Positions 41,761 through 50,973 of a stretch of 64,000 bases of DNA are shown piece by piece. The position numbers and the translations under genes were made by a program. Origin of the DNA: Algoriphagus sp. (GTDB lineage: Bacteria; Bacteroidota; Bacteroidia; Cytophagales; Cyclobacteriaceae); the NCBI RefSeq assembly GCF_029254265.1, contig NZ_JAQWXX010000115.1:1-64000 (forward strand). Direction: 5' to 3'. Position 1 is the stretch's first letter; every line of letters starts with the position of its first letter. A model generated the notes under the pieces. It did no database searches. It worked only from the letters and a program-made list of their open reading frames with translations, and was not told the DNA's origin.

Positions 41761-42660
41761 ATGATAGAAAGGCTTACAAAATGCCCCCTCTGCAAAAGTG
41801 GGCTTTTTCTTAATTCAACTGAAGTAATAGACCATGCGGTTAGCAAAGAGCTTTTCATAATATGCAAATGCACTTCATGTGATGTCCTTTTTACGAATCC
41901 CAGACCAACACAACAACAAATATCCAAATACTACGATTTTCCCGAATACTATTCTCATACTGATTCTACAAAAGGCTTAACTCAATTCATTTATAATAAG
42001 GTTAGATTAATTGCCATTAAGGGGAAAATCTCACTACTTACAGAATTAAAACCAAAAAAAGGAAGTCTACTTGATTTTGGCTGTGGTACAGCAGAATTTA
42101 TTTATCGAGCAAAGCAAAAAGGTTGGAATGTAACAGGGATAGAACCCAATACGAAAGCAAAAGAACAAGCATTAACTAAATTAGATAATCAAATTCATTC
42201 AAATTTAGACACACTAAATAAAAATGACCGATTTGATCTAATAACAATGTTCCATGTTCTAGAACATGTACATGAGTTAAGAAAAACAGTAAAAAAGATT
42301 TTAAAGCACTTAAAATCAAATGGTTATATAATTATTGCAGTACCAAATCCAGCGAGTTTTGATGCAGAAATATATGGCAAAAATTGGGCGGGTTGGGATG
42401 TACCAAGGCATCTTTACCACTTCTCTCCAAAAGCTATTGAATCTTTCCAAGAAATCTTTGACCTTGAATTGATTGATCAAAAGAAGATGCCCTTTGATAG
42501 TTATTATGTTTCTCTCTTATCAGAGGGATATAAAGCCCCAAAGACATCACTTCTATCTAAATATTGGAAAGCCTTAAAGACTGGATACAAATCAAATAAT
42601 CTTGCACAATCTCGAGGCTCCAATTATTCTAGTAACCTGTACATTTTCAAAAAGAAGTGA
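41761..42660 (+). CDS. Class I SAM-dependent methyltransferase with N-terminal cysteine cluster
   Basis: A 299-residue methyltransferase. An N-terminal zinc-ribbon-like segment has CPLCKSG and CKCTSC (about 8-40). Then comes the SAM-binding Rossmann motif LLDFGCGTAEFIYRAK with the acidic end of strand 2 (GIEPN), and the post-motif FHVLEHVHE. The substrate is unknown; similar proteins act on small molecules or sugars. It begins one base after mnmG and overlaps the next gene by 4 bases. Confidence 0.85.
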   Translation: MIERLTKCPLCKSGLFLNSTEVIDHAVSKELFIICKCTSCDVLFTNPRPTQQQISKYYDFPEYYSHTDSTKGLTQFIYNKVRLIAIKGKISLLTELKPKKGSLLDFGCGTAEFIYRAKQKGWNVTGIEPNTKAKEQALTKLDNQIHSNLDTLNKNDRFDLITMFHVLEHVHELRKTVKKILKHLKSNGYIIIAVPNPASFDAEIYGKNWAGWDVPRHLYHFSPKAIESFQEIFDLELIDQKKMPFDSYYVSLLSEGYKAPKTSLLSKYWKALKTGYKSNNLAQSRGSNYSSNLYIFKKK

Positions 42661-44303
42661 AATACTTAAATCTATTCATACTCATCTTATTAATGTCATC
42701 TTGCGCAAAGCAAAGCACCCCTATGGGAGGACCAAGAGATGAAGACCCGCCTGTATTAGTTGAAATAAACCCCGAGAATGAATCATTAAATATAAAACCT
42801 GAAAAAATAACCCTCACTTTTGACGAATACATAAAACTTGATAATGCTAATAAAAACATCATAATCACCCCTCGGGTCAATAACGATGAGCTAATAATTT
42901 CCGCTTTGAAAAATTCAGTTATTATAGAACTGAACCAGGAATTAGAGGATAGTACAACCTATGTTTTCAACTTTCAAAAGTCAATTCAAGATCTCTCCGA
43001 AGGTAATTCAGCAGAAAATCTTAAGCTTGTTTTTTCAACAGGTACAACCATAGACAGCCTTACTTTTTCAGGAAAAACAAATATCTATTATCCGGATCCT
43101 AGAGCACCTTATGAAGATATTATCGTCGGGTTATATCCATCAAATGATACAACTGATGTTTTTACTGCTCCTCCATATTATTTGACTCAGGCAGACAGTG
43201 TTGGAAATTTCAAGATAACCAACATCAAATCCGGAGATTATCGAGCATATGCCTGGAAGGATGACAATAATTCTCTTAAAGCAGAATTTAAATCAGAATC
43301 ATTCGATTTTTTGCCTGATACAATAACAATAAATAAAAATGTAGAAGGTATAAACTTCAATTTGGCTAAAGGGGATCAAACTCCTATAAGAATATTGAGA
43401 TCATCAACTAATGCAAGAGGCTACGACATTATCTACAATAAAACACCTGTAAAGATAAACATTGAAACAGAAGGTTTAGGTGAGAATATTTTCTACACCG
43501 AAGGAGATAAACGAATCAAGCTCTTTGCTAAAGAATCATTGACGGATAGCATTGCAACAAAAATCTCTCTAATAGACTCAGTAGGAAATAAAACCGATTC
43601 TTTGATTTATACAAAGTTTGAGGAGTCTGAAAGAAGAAAAGAAGAGTTAACAATCAGTCCTAATTCAGGTAAGAGTTTTTACAAAGAATTAGTCATGGAA
43701 TTAACCTTTAATAAACCTCTTCAATCTATACGATACGACTCACTATACTTATCCTACGATACTGCATCAGTCATTCCAATAATCCCTTCTATGATTTCAT
43801 TCAACGATTCAATGAGAATGGATAAAATGAAGATAAACATGTCGATTCCACATCCAATAGCATTTCAAATATTCACATTGAATGCTAAAGACTCTACTTT
43901 CTTAGATATAGAGGGTATTTTTAATGAAAAAGAGCTTAAAGCCAACTATAAAAAACTAAGACTTGAAGAACTTGCTGATGAAATTTCAGGAAGCATAATC
44001 GGAGCAGAAGGACCATTTATAATACAGCTGATCAGTAAGGATGAAATCAAACGTGAAGAATTCATCAATAATGGGAACACATTTTCTTTCAAACTGGTAG
44101 AAGCAGGTATCTATCAAATAAGAGTAATTGCAGACACGAATGGAAACAAACGATGGGATCCTGCTAATTTTTCAGAAAATCGCTTAGCTGAACAAGTATT
44201 CTATTTTCTAGATGAAGAAAACAGTCAAAACATTACTATTAGAGCAGGATGGACAGTCCCGGATCAAATCATAAAAGCAAGCCCAAAAACAGGCAAAAAT
44301 TGA
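42657..44303 (+). CDS. Lipoprotein with Big_5 Ig-like domain
   Basis: A 548-residue predicted lipoprotein: signal peptide with lipobox MSSC (Cys16), then a Big_5/SbsA Ig-like domain (about 33-125, with PPVLVEINPENESLNI and ITLTFDEYIKL) and further beta-rich regions to the C-terminus. The GTG start overlaps the preceding TGA stop (GTGA). Such proteins are frequent in Bacteroidota envelopes; the function is unknown. Confidence 0.85.
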   Translation: MKYLNLFILILLMSSCAKQSTPMGGPRDEDPPVLVEINPENESLNIKPEKITLTFDEYIKLDNANKNIIITPRVNNDELIISALKNSVIIELNQELEDSTTYVFNFQKSIQDLSEGNSAENLKLVFSTGTTIDSLTFSGKTNIYYPDPRAPYEDIIVGLYPSNDTTDVFTAPPYYLTQADSVGNFKITNIKSGDYRAYAWKDDNNSLKAEFKSESFDFLPDTITINKNVEGINFNLAKGDQTPIRILRSSTNARGYDIIYNKTPVKINIETEGLGENIFYTEGDKRIKLFAKESLTDSIATKISLIDSVGNKTDSLIYTKFEESERRKEELTISPNSGKSFYKELVMELTFNKPLQSIRYDSLYLSYDTASVIPIIPSMISFNDSMRMDKMKINMSIPHPIAFQIFTLNAKDSTFLDIEGIFNEKELKANYKKLRLEELADEISGSIIGAEGPFIIQLISKDEIKREEFINNGNTFSFKLVEAGIYQIRVIADTNGNKRWDPANFSENRLAEQVFYFLDEENSQNITIRAGWTVPDQIIKASPKTGKN

Positions 44304-44774
44304 AAAATCTTCACTGTGAATAAGTACCAAATTAAGTGTGGATATCTAGATGGTTGGAAAGATAATAAGATCACTTACCAACAATGGAATTATAAAAAAC
44401 CAACAACTCTTTAAAATTGGGGATATCTACTCTTTTATACACACAAGAAAATCAAGTAATCCACATTCAAATAATCAACACCAATAAACTTTAAGAAATC
44501 CACCAAAAAGTAAATAAGAAAAGAAAAAACAGATCTTCAAGTACTTAGATGTGGATAAAATCTTGATAAGAGGTGAACATATAGATTCACAGAAATTAAA
44601 ATCGTGGACAATTATAAAAGACAAGGTTTTCAACAAATCCACAGACTTAATAATCATAAGAGGAATTTTTTTAAAAAATCTTATTTCAACTATTATAAAA
44701 AGGGGCTGTGGATAAACCTTTGTTTTTCGAATTTGCTTTGGTAATATTAAATATCAACCCAAATTAACCTAACA
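44304..44774. other. Candidate replication origin (oriC): AT-rich region with DnaA boxes
   Basis: No credible gene is seen in these 471 bases. Perfect DnaA boxes (TTATCCACA, on the minus strand) lie at 44550-44558 and 44707-44715. Boxes fitting TTWTNCACA lie at 44315-44323 (minus strand) and 44435-44443 (+). One-mismatch boxes lie at 44337-44345 and 44457-44465. A very AT-rich stretch at 44660-44702 could be the unwinding element. The nearby parS pair, mnmG and the switch of coding strand agree. dnaA itself is not in the window. Confidence 0.75.
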
Positions 44775-46523
44775 ATGGAATTAACCAGATTATTTGATCT
44801 TATACCTTATCAGATTGCTAATTTTGATAAAGATATAGCACTGGCAAAAAAAGAGAATGGATCTTGGACTACCTTTTCTTCCAGGAAAGTCAAAGAAATT
44901 GTAGATAAACTGAGCTTGGCATTTATCGAGCATGGTATTGAACCTGGAGATAAAGTTGCTTTGATTTCTAATAATTGTCCTGAATGGAACTTTGTTGATA
45001 TTGCTTTGCAGCAAATGGGAGGAATATCGGTTCCCATGTATCCCACTATTACTTCTTCAGATTACGAATACATATTTGATCATGCTGAAGTAAAAATGAT
45101 TTTTGTAGGTGATCAGGAAATCTTTGATAAAGCTAAAGTAGTATCAGGAGATCGAGTGATTGTTTCCTTTGAAGACATTGCCGGGACAATACCATTTAAT
45201 GATTTCGTTGAAAAGGGGGCAAGTGGAAATTTAGAGATCCTTGAAAATTCCAAAGCTGCAGTAAAGCCTGATGATTTATTTACTGTAATCTATACCAGTG
45301 GTACGACTGGAAGGCCAAAAGGAGTAATGCTCACGCATCATAACGTATTTTCGAATGTTCTTCAGGTTGGAAAAATTTTTACACCTGAAAAAGGTACATC
45401 TCGCGTTTTAAGCTTTTTACCTCTTTGTCATATTTATGAGCGATCTGCTTCTTTTGCTTTTATGGTCATGGGTTACTCTGTATACTATGCAGAAAGCATG
45501 GAGACCATCGGAGAAAATCTTAAAGAAATCAAGCCTCATTTATTTAACACTGTACCTAGGTTATTGGAAAAAATTTATGATAAGATTGTCTCTAAGGGCT
45601 ATGAATTAAGCGGAGTAAAAAAGAGTTTATTTTTCTGGGCTTTAAATCTTGGTTTGAAATATGATCCTGCAAAGCCCATGGGAGGTTGGTTTGATTTTCA
45701 ATTGAAACTTGCAAACAAGATAATATTTAGTAAATGGCGTGAAGCCTTGGGAGGAGAAGTTCTACAGATCAATTCTGGAGCCTCTGCCTTGCAACCCAGA
45801 TTAGCAAGAGTATTTTGGGCTGCAGGAATAAAGGTTTGTGAGGGTTATGGATTGACAGAGACTTCTCCTGTGATTTCGGCCTCAATCTGTAATTTCGAAG
45901 AAATTAGAATAGGATGGGTGGGTAAACTCATTGAAGATATTGAAGTGAAAATTGCTTCTGATGGAGAAATATTGGTTAAAGGGCCAAATGTGATGAAAGG
46001 GTATTATAAAGAGCCTGAATTGACTGCTGAAGCATTAAAAGATGGTTGGTTCCACACCGGAGATATTGGAGAGCTAGATGGCCCTTATTTAAGGATTACC
46101 GATCGGAAAAAGGAAATGTTTAAAACCTCCGGAGGAAAATATGTAGCTCCTCAGGTGATGGAGAATAAGTTTAAAGAGTCAAGCTTGATTGATCAACTAG
46201 TAGTTATTGGTGAAAACAGAAATTATCCGGCTGCTTTGATTGTCCCAAGTTTTGAAGGGTTAAAAGAATATTGTAACCATAAGGGTATTCCTTACAGTTC
46301 AGACTATGAAATGATTAAAAAACCTGAAATCATTGAGAAATATGATCGTGAAGTAGAGAACGCAAATAAGTTCTTTGCTAAATGGGAACAGGTAAAGCGT
46401 TACAAACTACTAAGGAATCCATGGTCTATCGAAACTGGTGAATTGACTCCTACCATGAAACTCAAACGAAAAGTAATTCATCAAAAATATGAAACAGAAA
46501 TTGAGGGAATTTATCAAGGTTAA
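44775..46523 (+). CDS. fadD: Long-chain acyl-CoA synthetase (AMP-forming)
   Basis: Activates fatty acids to acyl-CoA with ATP, feeding the beta-oxidation operon downstream. It has 582 residues. The AMP-binding P-loop YTSGTTGRPKGVMLTH (about 174-189), the A5 motif GYGLTETSP, the A7/A8 region WFHTGDIGEL and TDRKKEMFKTSGGKYVAP, and the C-terminal catalytic lysine region (TMKLKRK) are seen. It is a cytoplasmic or membrane-associated enzyme. It is separated from marR by a terminator-like hairpin. Confidence 0.93.
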   Translation: MELTRLFDLIPYQIANFDKDIALAKKENGSWTTFSSRKVKEIVDKLSLAFIEHGIEPGDKVALISNNCPEWNFVDIALQQMGGISVPMYPTITSSDYEYIFDHAEVKMIFVGDQEIFDKAKVVSGDRVIVSFEDIAGTIPFNDFVEKGASGNLEILENSKAAVKPDDLFTVIYTSGTTGRPKGVMLTHHNVFSNVLQVGKIFTPEKGTSRVLSFLPLCHIYERSASFAFMVMGYSVYYAESMETIGENLKEIKPHLFNTVPRLLEKIYDKIVSKGYELSGVKKSLFFWALNLGLKYDPAKPMGGWFDFQLKLANKIIFSKWREALGGEVLQINSGASALQPRLARVFWAAGIKVCEGYGLTETSPVISASICNFEEIRIGWVGKLIEDIEVKIASDGEILVKGPNVMKGYYKEPELTAEALKDGWFHTGDIGELDGPYLRITDRKKEMFKTSGGKYVAPQVMENKFKESSLIDQLVVIGENRNYPAALIVPSFEGLKEYCNHKGIPYSSDYEMIKKPEIIEKYDREVENANKFFAKWEQVKRYKLLRNPWSIETGELTPTMKLKRKVIHQKYETEIEGIYQG

Positions 46524-46623
46524 TTAATCTGGTTCTCCATTCGGTTATAAGTATTCATAATTTGATCCTGATCAAAAAGAGTACTTTATTCTGATTTTCT
46601 TGTTTTATCTTTAATTTATTTTG

Positions 46624-46670
46624 AATACTCTCTTTTCAAGCATGTTTGAAGGGAGAGTATTTTGTTTTTT
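46624..46670 (+). terminator. Terminator after the acyl-CoA synthetase gene
   Basis: AATACTCTC (46624-46632) pairs with GAGAGTATT (46653-46661), with further pairing of the inner TTTTCAA and TTTGAAGG, and is followed by TTGTTTTTT. Confidence 0.8.
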
Positions 46671-46695
46671 AGATAAATTCAACTTTTTATTTGTG

Positions 46696-46736
46696 ATGCA
46701 TGCATAACTTTTTTCTTATTTAGTATGCATGCATAC
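46696..46736. promoter_or_regulatory. Palindromic operators upstream of marR-fadNAE
   Basis: GTATGCATGCATAC (46723-46736) is a perfect 14-bp palindrome. A second copy of its core, ATGCATGCAT, lies at 46696-46705, with centres 29 bases apart. They are about 50 bases before the marR start and probably bind its product (inference). Confidence 0.6.
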
Positions 46737-46784
46737 AATATTTTTTTTAAATTAGTAGACTAAAAATCTCAGGATTATTAAAGA

Positions 46785-47255
46785 ATGAAGCGCGAAGAAA
46801 CAGTCGATTATCATATTAAAAGCTCATGGCATGCAATATCCCGCATGTACAATCAGCAGGCTGCTGAAGAAGGTTTTACCACCGCTATTGGCTTTGTGTT
46901 GATTAATATAAATTCCAAAGAAGGTACGCCCGCAACCAAAATTGCTCCGCAAATAGGACTAGAAACTAGAAGTCTTACTCGGATGCTTAAAACAATGGAG
47001 GAAAAGGGGCTTATTTTTAAAAAACCTGATCTGGTAGATAAGCGTTCTGTTAGAATTTACCTTACGGAAGAAGGCAAGCGAAAGAAAGAGATTTCCGTTA
47101 ACACAATCAGGGAATTCAATGAGCAAGTAAGGACTGTCGTAGCGCAAGAAGAATTGGACGTTTTTTTCTCTGTTTTCCAAAAAATACAAAGCGTAATCGA
47201 TCAAGTCCAAAGTGATAAGGAAATAGATCTTCAAAAAGCAATCATAGAATTTTAA
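46785..47255 (+). CDS. MarR-family transcriptional regulator
   Basis: A 156-residue winged-helix dimer regulator. The DNA-recognition part reads ATKIAPQIGLETRSLTRMLKTMEEKGLI, cut here into the helix-turn-helix (about 47-75) and the wing with KPDLVDKRSVRIYLTEEG. It is the first gene of the fadNAE operon (42 bases before fadN) and probably represses it until an acyl-CoA or related ligand binds (inference). Palindromic sites lie upstream. Confidence 0.9.
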   Translation: MKREETVDYHIKSSWHAISRMYNQQAAEEGFTTAIGFVLININSKEGTPATKIAPQIGLETRSLTRMLKTMEEKGLIFKKPDLVDKRSVRIYLTEEGKRKKEISVNTIREFNEQVRTVVAQEELDVFFSVFQKIQSVIDQVQSDKEIDLQKAIIEF

Positions 47256-47297
47256 TAATAAATGGCTTCATGCCAAAGACTACCAAAACCCAAAAAA

Positions 47298-49703
47298 ATG
47301 AAAAGAACCATTAAAAAAGTTGCCGTATTAGGCTCAGGAGTAATGGGATCCAGAATCGCCTGTCATTTCGCCAATATAGGCGTACAGGTACTTTTATTGG
47401 ATATCGTTCCATTTGAACTCACAGAGCAAGAGCAAAAGAAAGGTCTGACTAAAGAAAGTCCTTTGGTGAGAAATAGGATTGTGGAGACAGCACTGCAAAC
47501 TACCTTGAAAACAAACCCCTCTGCGATTTATGATAAAGCCTTTGCTTCAAGAATAACCACTGGAAATTTTGATGATGATCTTCCAAAAATCAAAGATTAC
47601 GATTGGGTAATCGAAGTAGTTGTAGAGCGATTGGATATCAAGCAGCAGCTTTTTGAAAAAGTAGAAAAATATCGAAAGCCAGGCACATTAATCACTTCCA
47701 ATACCTCAGGTATTCCAATGCATTTGATGTGTGAAGGAAGAAGTGAAGATTTCCAAGTGAATTTTGCAGGTACACACTTTTTTAATCCTCCGAGATATTT
47801 GAGGTTATTGGAGATCATTCCTGGACCAAAGACAGACCCTGAAATCATCGATTTCTTGATGGAATATGGAGACAAATTCCTTGGAAAAGAAACTGTGCTA
47901 TGTAAAGATACTCCGGCATTCATCGCCAATAGAATTGGGGTATATGCCATTATTTCCGGGATGCACGCTATCGAAAAAATGGGTTTTGGAGTATCCGAAG
48001 TAGATAAATTAACGGGTCCTGTGATTGGAAGAGCTAAGTCTGCAACATTCCGAACCATGGATGTCGTAGGATTGGATACTACCGTCAATGTGGCCAACAA
48101 CCTATACAAAGCTCTGCCTGATGATGAGTCACGAGATAAATTCAAACTTCCAAAAATTGTTGAGTTCCTTTATAACAATAAGTGGTTTGGAGATAAGACG
48201 GGTCAGGGTTATTTCAAAATGATCCGTCATAAAGATGGTACCAAAGAACTCAAAGAACTTGATTTCAATACCTTCGAATACAAGCCTGTTGAAAAACCAA
48301 AATTCAAAGCACTTGAAGCTTCCAAAGAAATCGAAGACTTGAAGAAACGAATCAAATTCTTGGTGAATTTTGATGATCGTGCTGGTGAGTTTTATAGAGC
48401 TTCTTTTTATGATCTTTTCAAATATTGCTCTCACCGAATTCCCGAGATTTCAGATGAACTCTACCGAATTGATCAAGCCGTTAGCGCAGGATTTGGTTGG
48501 GAGCTCGGACCATTTGAGACCTGGGATGCATTAGGAGTTCGAGAAACTGTTTCAAAAATGGAAGCTGCTGGCGAACCTGCAGCTAAATGGGTTCATGAAA
48601 TGCTCGATGCCGGGCATGAGTCATTTTACAAAGTAGAAGGCGGCAAAAAGAAATACTATGATATTCCTACCAAGTCATTTGTAGAAATACCAGGTATCGA
48701 GGAGTTTATCATTTTGGACACCTTAAAATCAGCAGGTAAGAAAATCTGGGGGAATGCTGGAGCTTCAGTTTATGATATGGGTGATGAAGTGATCGGATTG
48801 GAATTTCATTCCAAGATGAACTCCATGGGCCAAGAAGTGATCGAAGGAATCAATACTGCCATAAGTATGGCTGAAAAATCCTACAAGGGATTAGTAATTG
48901 GAAACGAAGGAGGAAATTTCTCTGCAGGTGCCAATTTAGCAATGCTATACATGTTTGCAGGCGATCAAGAATTTGATGAGATCAATATGATGATCGCTCA
49001 ATTCCAAAACACCATGATGCGTGCGCGTTTCTCATCAATTCCAGTGGTCGTAGCCCCACACAATATGGCTTTGGGTGGTGGTTGTGAATTGTCACTCCAT
49101 TCTGACCATATTCAGGCACATGCTGAATTATACATGGGTCTGGTTGAAGTTGGAGTAGGATTGATTCCTGCCGGTGGTGGAACCAAAGAAATGACCTTAA
49201 GATTTTCAAATAGGACGATTGAAGGAGATGTCGAAGTAAATCAGCTTCAAGAATACTTCATGAATATTGCAACTGCGAAAGTTTCTACCTCTGCTGCTGA
49301 GGCAAAAGCATTGGGCTACTTGAGAAAAGATGATGGGATCACTATCAATAGAAAGCGCCAATTAGCGGAAGCAAAGACAAAGGTTTTGGATCTCTTTGCA
49401 GCTGGGTATATCCAACCAATTCAGCAAACAAACATTAAAGTATTGGGAAAAACATCGCTGGCACTTTTCGAAGCAGGGATCACCGGTATGCGCTATGGAG
49501 CATACATTTCTGAGCATGATGCATTGATTGCTAGAAAACTTGCTTGGGTGATGTCTGGAGGAGACTTATCTTCTCCAACCTTAGTTTCGGAGCAATATTT
49601 ATTGGATCTCGAGCGGGAGGCATTCTTGAGCTTGACTGGAGAAAAGAAAACTTTGGAAAGAATTCACAGCATTTTATTCAAAGGCAAACCACTTAGAAAC
49701 TAG
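47298..49703 (+). CDS. fadN: 3-hydroxyacyl-CoA dehydrogenase / enoyl-CoA hydratase (FadN-like)
   Basis: A bifunctional beta-oxidation enzyme of 801 residues. The N-terminus has an NAD-binding motif VLGSGVMGSRIA and dehydrogenase C-terminal domains. The enoyl-CoA hydratase/crotonase domain is at the C-terminal side (GNEGGNFSAGANLAM and ALGGGCELSLHSDH oxyanion segments, about 545-690). This order is that of Bacillus FadN rather than FadB/FadJ. ATG 47298 (MKRTIKKVAV) is preferred to 47262, which would add an unusual Cys/Pro leader. Confidence 0.93.
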   Translation: MKRTIKKVAVLGSGVMGSRIACHFANIGVQVLLLDIVPFELTEQEQKKGLTKESPLVRNRIVETALQTTLKTNPSAIYDKAFASRITTGNFDDDLPKIKDYDWVIEVVVERLDIKQQLFEKVEKYRKPGTLITSNTSGIPMHLMCEGRSEDFQVNFAGTHFFNPPRYLRLLEIIPGPKTDPEIIDFLMEYGDKFLGKETVLCKDTPAFIANRIGVYAIISGMHAIEKMGFGVSEVDKLTGPVIGRAKSATFRTMDVVGLDTTVNVANNLYKALPDDESRDKFKLPKIVEFLYNNKWFGDKTGQGYFKMIRHKDGTKELKELDFNTFEYKPVEKPKFKALEASKEIEDLKKRIKFLVNFDDRAGEFYRASFYDLFKYCSHRIPEISDELYRIDQAVSAGFGWELGPFETWDALGVRETVSKMEAAGEPAAKWVHEMLDAGHESFYKVEGGKKKYYDIPTKSFVEIPGIEEFIILDTLKSAGKKIWGNAGASVYDMGDEVIGLEFHSKMNSMGQEVIEGINTAISMAEKSYKGLVIGNEGGNFSAGANLAMLYMFAGDQEFDEINMMIAQFQNTMMRARFSSIPVVVAPHNMALGGGCELSLHSDHIQAHAELYMGLVEVGVGLIPAGGGTKEMTLRFSNRTIEGDVEVNQLQEYFMNIATAKVSTSAAEAKALGYLRKDDGITINRKRQLAEAKTKVLDLFAAGYIQPIQQTNIKVLGKTSLALFEAGITGMRYGAYISEHDALIARKLAWVMSGGDLSSPTLVSEQYLLDLEREAFLSLTGEKKTLERIHSILFKGKPLRN

Positions 49704-49740
49704 GAACTCAAAAAACCCAATTACCAAAAACTAAAATACA

Positions 49741-50916
49741 ATGGAAGCATATATTATAAATGGATATAGGTCAGCAGTAGGTAAAGCAAAAAAAGGAGGC
49801 TTTAGATTTTATCGCCCGGATGATTTAGCTGCAGATGTGATCAAACACTTGATTGCTAATACTCCTGGTCTAGAGACTAAAATGGTCGATGATTTGATCG
49901 TAGGTAATGCAGTTCCAGAGGCAGAACAAGGCATGCAAATGGGCCGAATGATTTCGCTTTTGGCTCTAGGAATTGATAATCCAGGATTTATCATCAACCG
50001 ATATTGCGGATCTGGTTTAGAAGCTATCGCTCTAGCTGTTGGTAAAATCAAAGCTGGAATGGCAGACTGCATCATTGCAGGAGGAACAGAATCCATGTCT
50101 TTGGTACCAATGATGGGCTACAAGACTGCATTGAACTGGAAGATTGCGAAAGATCATCCTTCTTATTACCTCAGTATGGGATTGACTGCTGAAGAATTAG
50201 CGAGAGAGTATGAAATCACTAGAGAAGAGGCTGATGCATTTTCTGTAAAATCTCATGAGAAAGCTTTGGCGGCAATCGCCGCTGGTAAATTCAAAGACGA
50301 GATCGTTCCTGTGGAAGTAGAGGAAACTTACTTAGACGAAAAAGGAAAGAAAAAAACCAGAAAATACATTGTGGATACAGATGAAGGTCCTCGTCCAGGC
50401 ACTACCATGGAGGCATTAGCAGGATTGCGACCAGCTTTCAAAAATGGTGGTCAGGTGACAGCAGGAAACTCTTCCCAGACTTCCGATGGAGCATCTTTTG
50501 TAGTTGTAATGTCAGAGCGAATGGTCAAAGAATTAAATCTAGAGCCCATTGCAAGAATGATGTCTTATAGTGTAGCAGGTGTCGATCCTCGGATCATGGG
50601 TATTGGACCAAAAGAAGCTGTTCCAAAAGCATTGAAGCAAGCAGGATTGACTCTGAATGATATCGAATTGATCGAGTTAAATGAAGCATTCGCGGCACAG
50701 GGACTTTCGGTTATGAAAGCCTTGGACATGAATCCAGACATTGTTAATGTAAATGGTGGTGCTGTGGCTTTGGGTCACCCACTGGGATGTACCGGAGCAA
50801 AGCTTTCAGTTCAGATTTTCAACGAATTGAGAAGACAAAACAAGAAATACGGAATGGTCACTGCTTGCGTAGGTGGTGGTCAAGGTGTCGCAGGGGTTTA
50901 TGAACTCTTGAAATAA
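49741..50916 (+). CDS. fadA: Acetyl-CoA acyltransferase (3-ketoacyl-CoA thiolase)
   Basis: Cleaves 3-ketoacyl-CoA with CoA, the final beta-oxidation step. The 391-residue thiolase has nucleophile Cys89 (NRYCGSGLEA), His346 (GGAVALGHPLGCTGA) and the second acid/base Cys376 (ACVGGGQG). It lies 37 bases after fadN and 57 before fadE. Cytoplasmic. Confidence 0.95.
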   Translation: MEAYIINGYRSAVGKAKKGGFRFYRPDDLAADVIKHLIANTPGLETKMVDDLIVGNAVPEAEQGMQMGRMISLLALGIDNPGFIINRYCGSGLEAIALAVGKIKAGMADCIIAGGTESMSLVPMMGYKTALNWKIAKDHPSYYLSMGLTAEELAREYEITREEADAFSVKSHEKALAAIAAGKFKDEIVPVEVEETYLDEKGKKKTRKYIVDTDEGPRPGTTMEALAGLRPAFKNGGQVTAGNSSQTSDGASFVVVMSERMVKELNLEPIARMMSYSVAGVDPRIMGIGPKEAVPKALKQAGLTLNDIELIELNEAFAAQGLSVMKALDMNPDIVNVNGGAVALGHPLGCTGAKLSVQIFNELRRQNKKYGMVTACVGGGQGVAGVYELLK

Positions 50917-50973
50917 CCAACTTCTTGACTTCATAATTCTTACATCTTATGTCTAAAATCTTAAATTAATACA

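Noticed and set aside
44475-44657. 60-codon minus-strand open frame in the oriC region
   Set aside because: Low-complexity AT-rich translation, overlapping DnaA boxes, no start context.
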